Shown here piece by piece: positions 5,950-6,359 of a DNA stretch of 6,359 nucleotides. How positions within the stretch are numbered: position 1 is the first letter of the stretch; every line of letters begins with the position of its first letter. The notes beneath the pieces were generated by a model. The model saw nothing but the letters and a program-made list of their open reading frames with translations, did not search any database and was not told the origin of the DNA. This DNA comes from Nitrospiraceae bacterium (GTDB lineage: Bacteria; Nitrospirota; Nitrospiria; Nitrospirales; UBA8639). The DNA lies in the NCBI GenBank assembly GCA_003523945.1, contig DOFS01000313.1, forward strand, positions 1 through 6,359, written 5' to 3'. A program made the translations under genes and the position numbers.

Positions 5950-6359
5950 TCACTTTTTTGTTGCCGATGCCCTGGATTTTTGGCGCGGAGGTTTTGCGGG
6001 GTGAGGCCCTTGCCATTCCACTCTGGCCAGTTTGTCTTTGTGCGACCATTGGTAGGTGATCTTCCCTTTAAACGCCCGATCGAGGTGTTTGCCAAGCCGT
6101 TGGGCAAAGTGTTCGGTGGTCGTTTCGATATCCGCCCCGTCAGGGCGTGTGCGAATCGACATCACCCGTTCGAGAGGATTATTGCGAGTCGCCTGACTTT
6201 CTTCGTTATGAATGAGACCTAAGACCTCAGCTTTGTGAGTTCCCCAGTCGGGCCAGTGGATGGCAAGAAATCCCTCCGCGTAGCCGTCACGCAACTTCCG
6301 GCAGGCCGGACAGACAAAACTCTGTGGCACCATGACTTGTTTGGTAGGTTTTTTGGGGA
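5950..6359 (-). CDS. BCAM0308-family protein, C-terminal part (cut by the window edge)
   Basis: The frame is open to the right edge with no stop, so the gene probably begins outside the window. The first ATG seen (6333) has no Shine-Dalgarno and is preceded in frame by a coding-like KKPTKQV, so I read it as internal. The visible 136 residues begin with a VCPACRKLRDGYAEGFL segment, whose Cys-x-x-Cys matches the second Cys pair I recall for BCAM0308-family proteins; the first pair would lie outside the window. Matching segments follow: HNEESQATRNNPLERVMSI, the IETTTEHFAQRLGKHLDRAF region and a VEW near the end. A basic tail (KPPRQKSRASATKK) closes the protein. The family is predicted to bind zinc; its function is not established to my knowledge. 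It lies 119 bases before the cytochrome gene on the same strand. Family assignment is from memory of conserved motifs, not a search. Confidence 0.8.
   Translation of the reverse strand, partial: PKKPTKQVMVPQSFVCPACRKLRDGYAEGFLAIHWPDWGTHKAEVLGLIHNEESQATRNNPLERVMSIRTRPDGADIETTTEHFAQRLGKHLDRAFKGKITYQWSHKDKLARVEWQGPHPAKPPRQKSRASATKK

Noticed and set aside
5831..6049. N-terminal extension of the cytochrome c frame up to 6049
   Set aside because: The extension overlaps the BCAM0308-family gene and is not protein-like; a ribosome binding site and signal peptide mark ATG 5830.
5980..6222. Plus-strand open frame of 80 codons
   Set aside because: It is a shadow antisense to the BCAM0308-family gene.

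Overview
The window looks like chromosomal DNA from a Gram-negative bacterium of moderate GC content. It carries a predicted outer-membrane beta-barrel protein, exported mono-haem c-type cytochromes and a BCAM0308-family protein. That combination, and the style of the cytochromes, would fit Nitrospirota (Nitrospira-like bacteria). This is an inference from recalled family resemblance; no marker gene in the window settles it.

Layout. The left half (158-3541, plus strand) is one large gene for an exported protein of 1127 residues. It has a signal peptide, a FecR-type domain, a block of 34-residue TPR repeats and a C-terminal outer-membrane beta-barrel of TonB-receptor type, with no plug domain visible. 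After a 140-base gap, with no terminator seen, comes a small plus-strand gene (3682-4005) with a near-perfect Shine-Dalgarno sequence; its 107-residue product is not recognised. A 402-base convergent intergenic region (4006-4407) follows. It holds several hairpins, one of which could end plus-strand transcription.

The right third is on the minus strand, read from right to left. First is the C-terminal part of a BCAM0308-family protein, cut by the window edge (6359-5950). Next come a signal-peptide-bearing mono-haem cytochrome c (5830-5465), a secreted IPT/TIG-domain protein (5332-4883) and a second mono-haem cytochrome c (4758-4408). The two cytochromes resemble each other around the haem and axial-Met motifs and look like paralogues on either side of the IPT/TIG gene. 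Gaps of 119-132 bases separate the minus-strand genes, so they may or may not share one transcript.

How they may work together. The large protein resembles, in general plan, TPR-plus-barrel export porins (BcsC, PgaA) as much as a TonB-dependent receptor. The 107-residue protein could be co-transcribed with it. The cytochromes and IPT/TIG protein suggest a small periplasmic electron-transfer module with an extracytoplasmic binding partner. These functional links are inference from gene order only.
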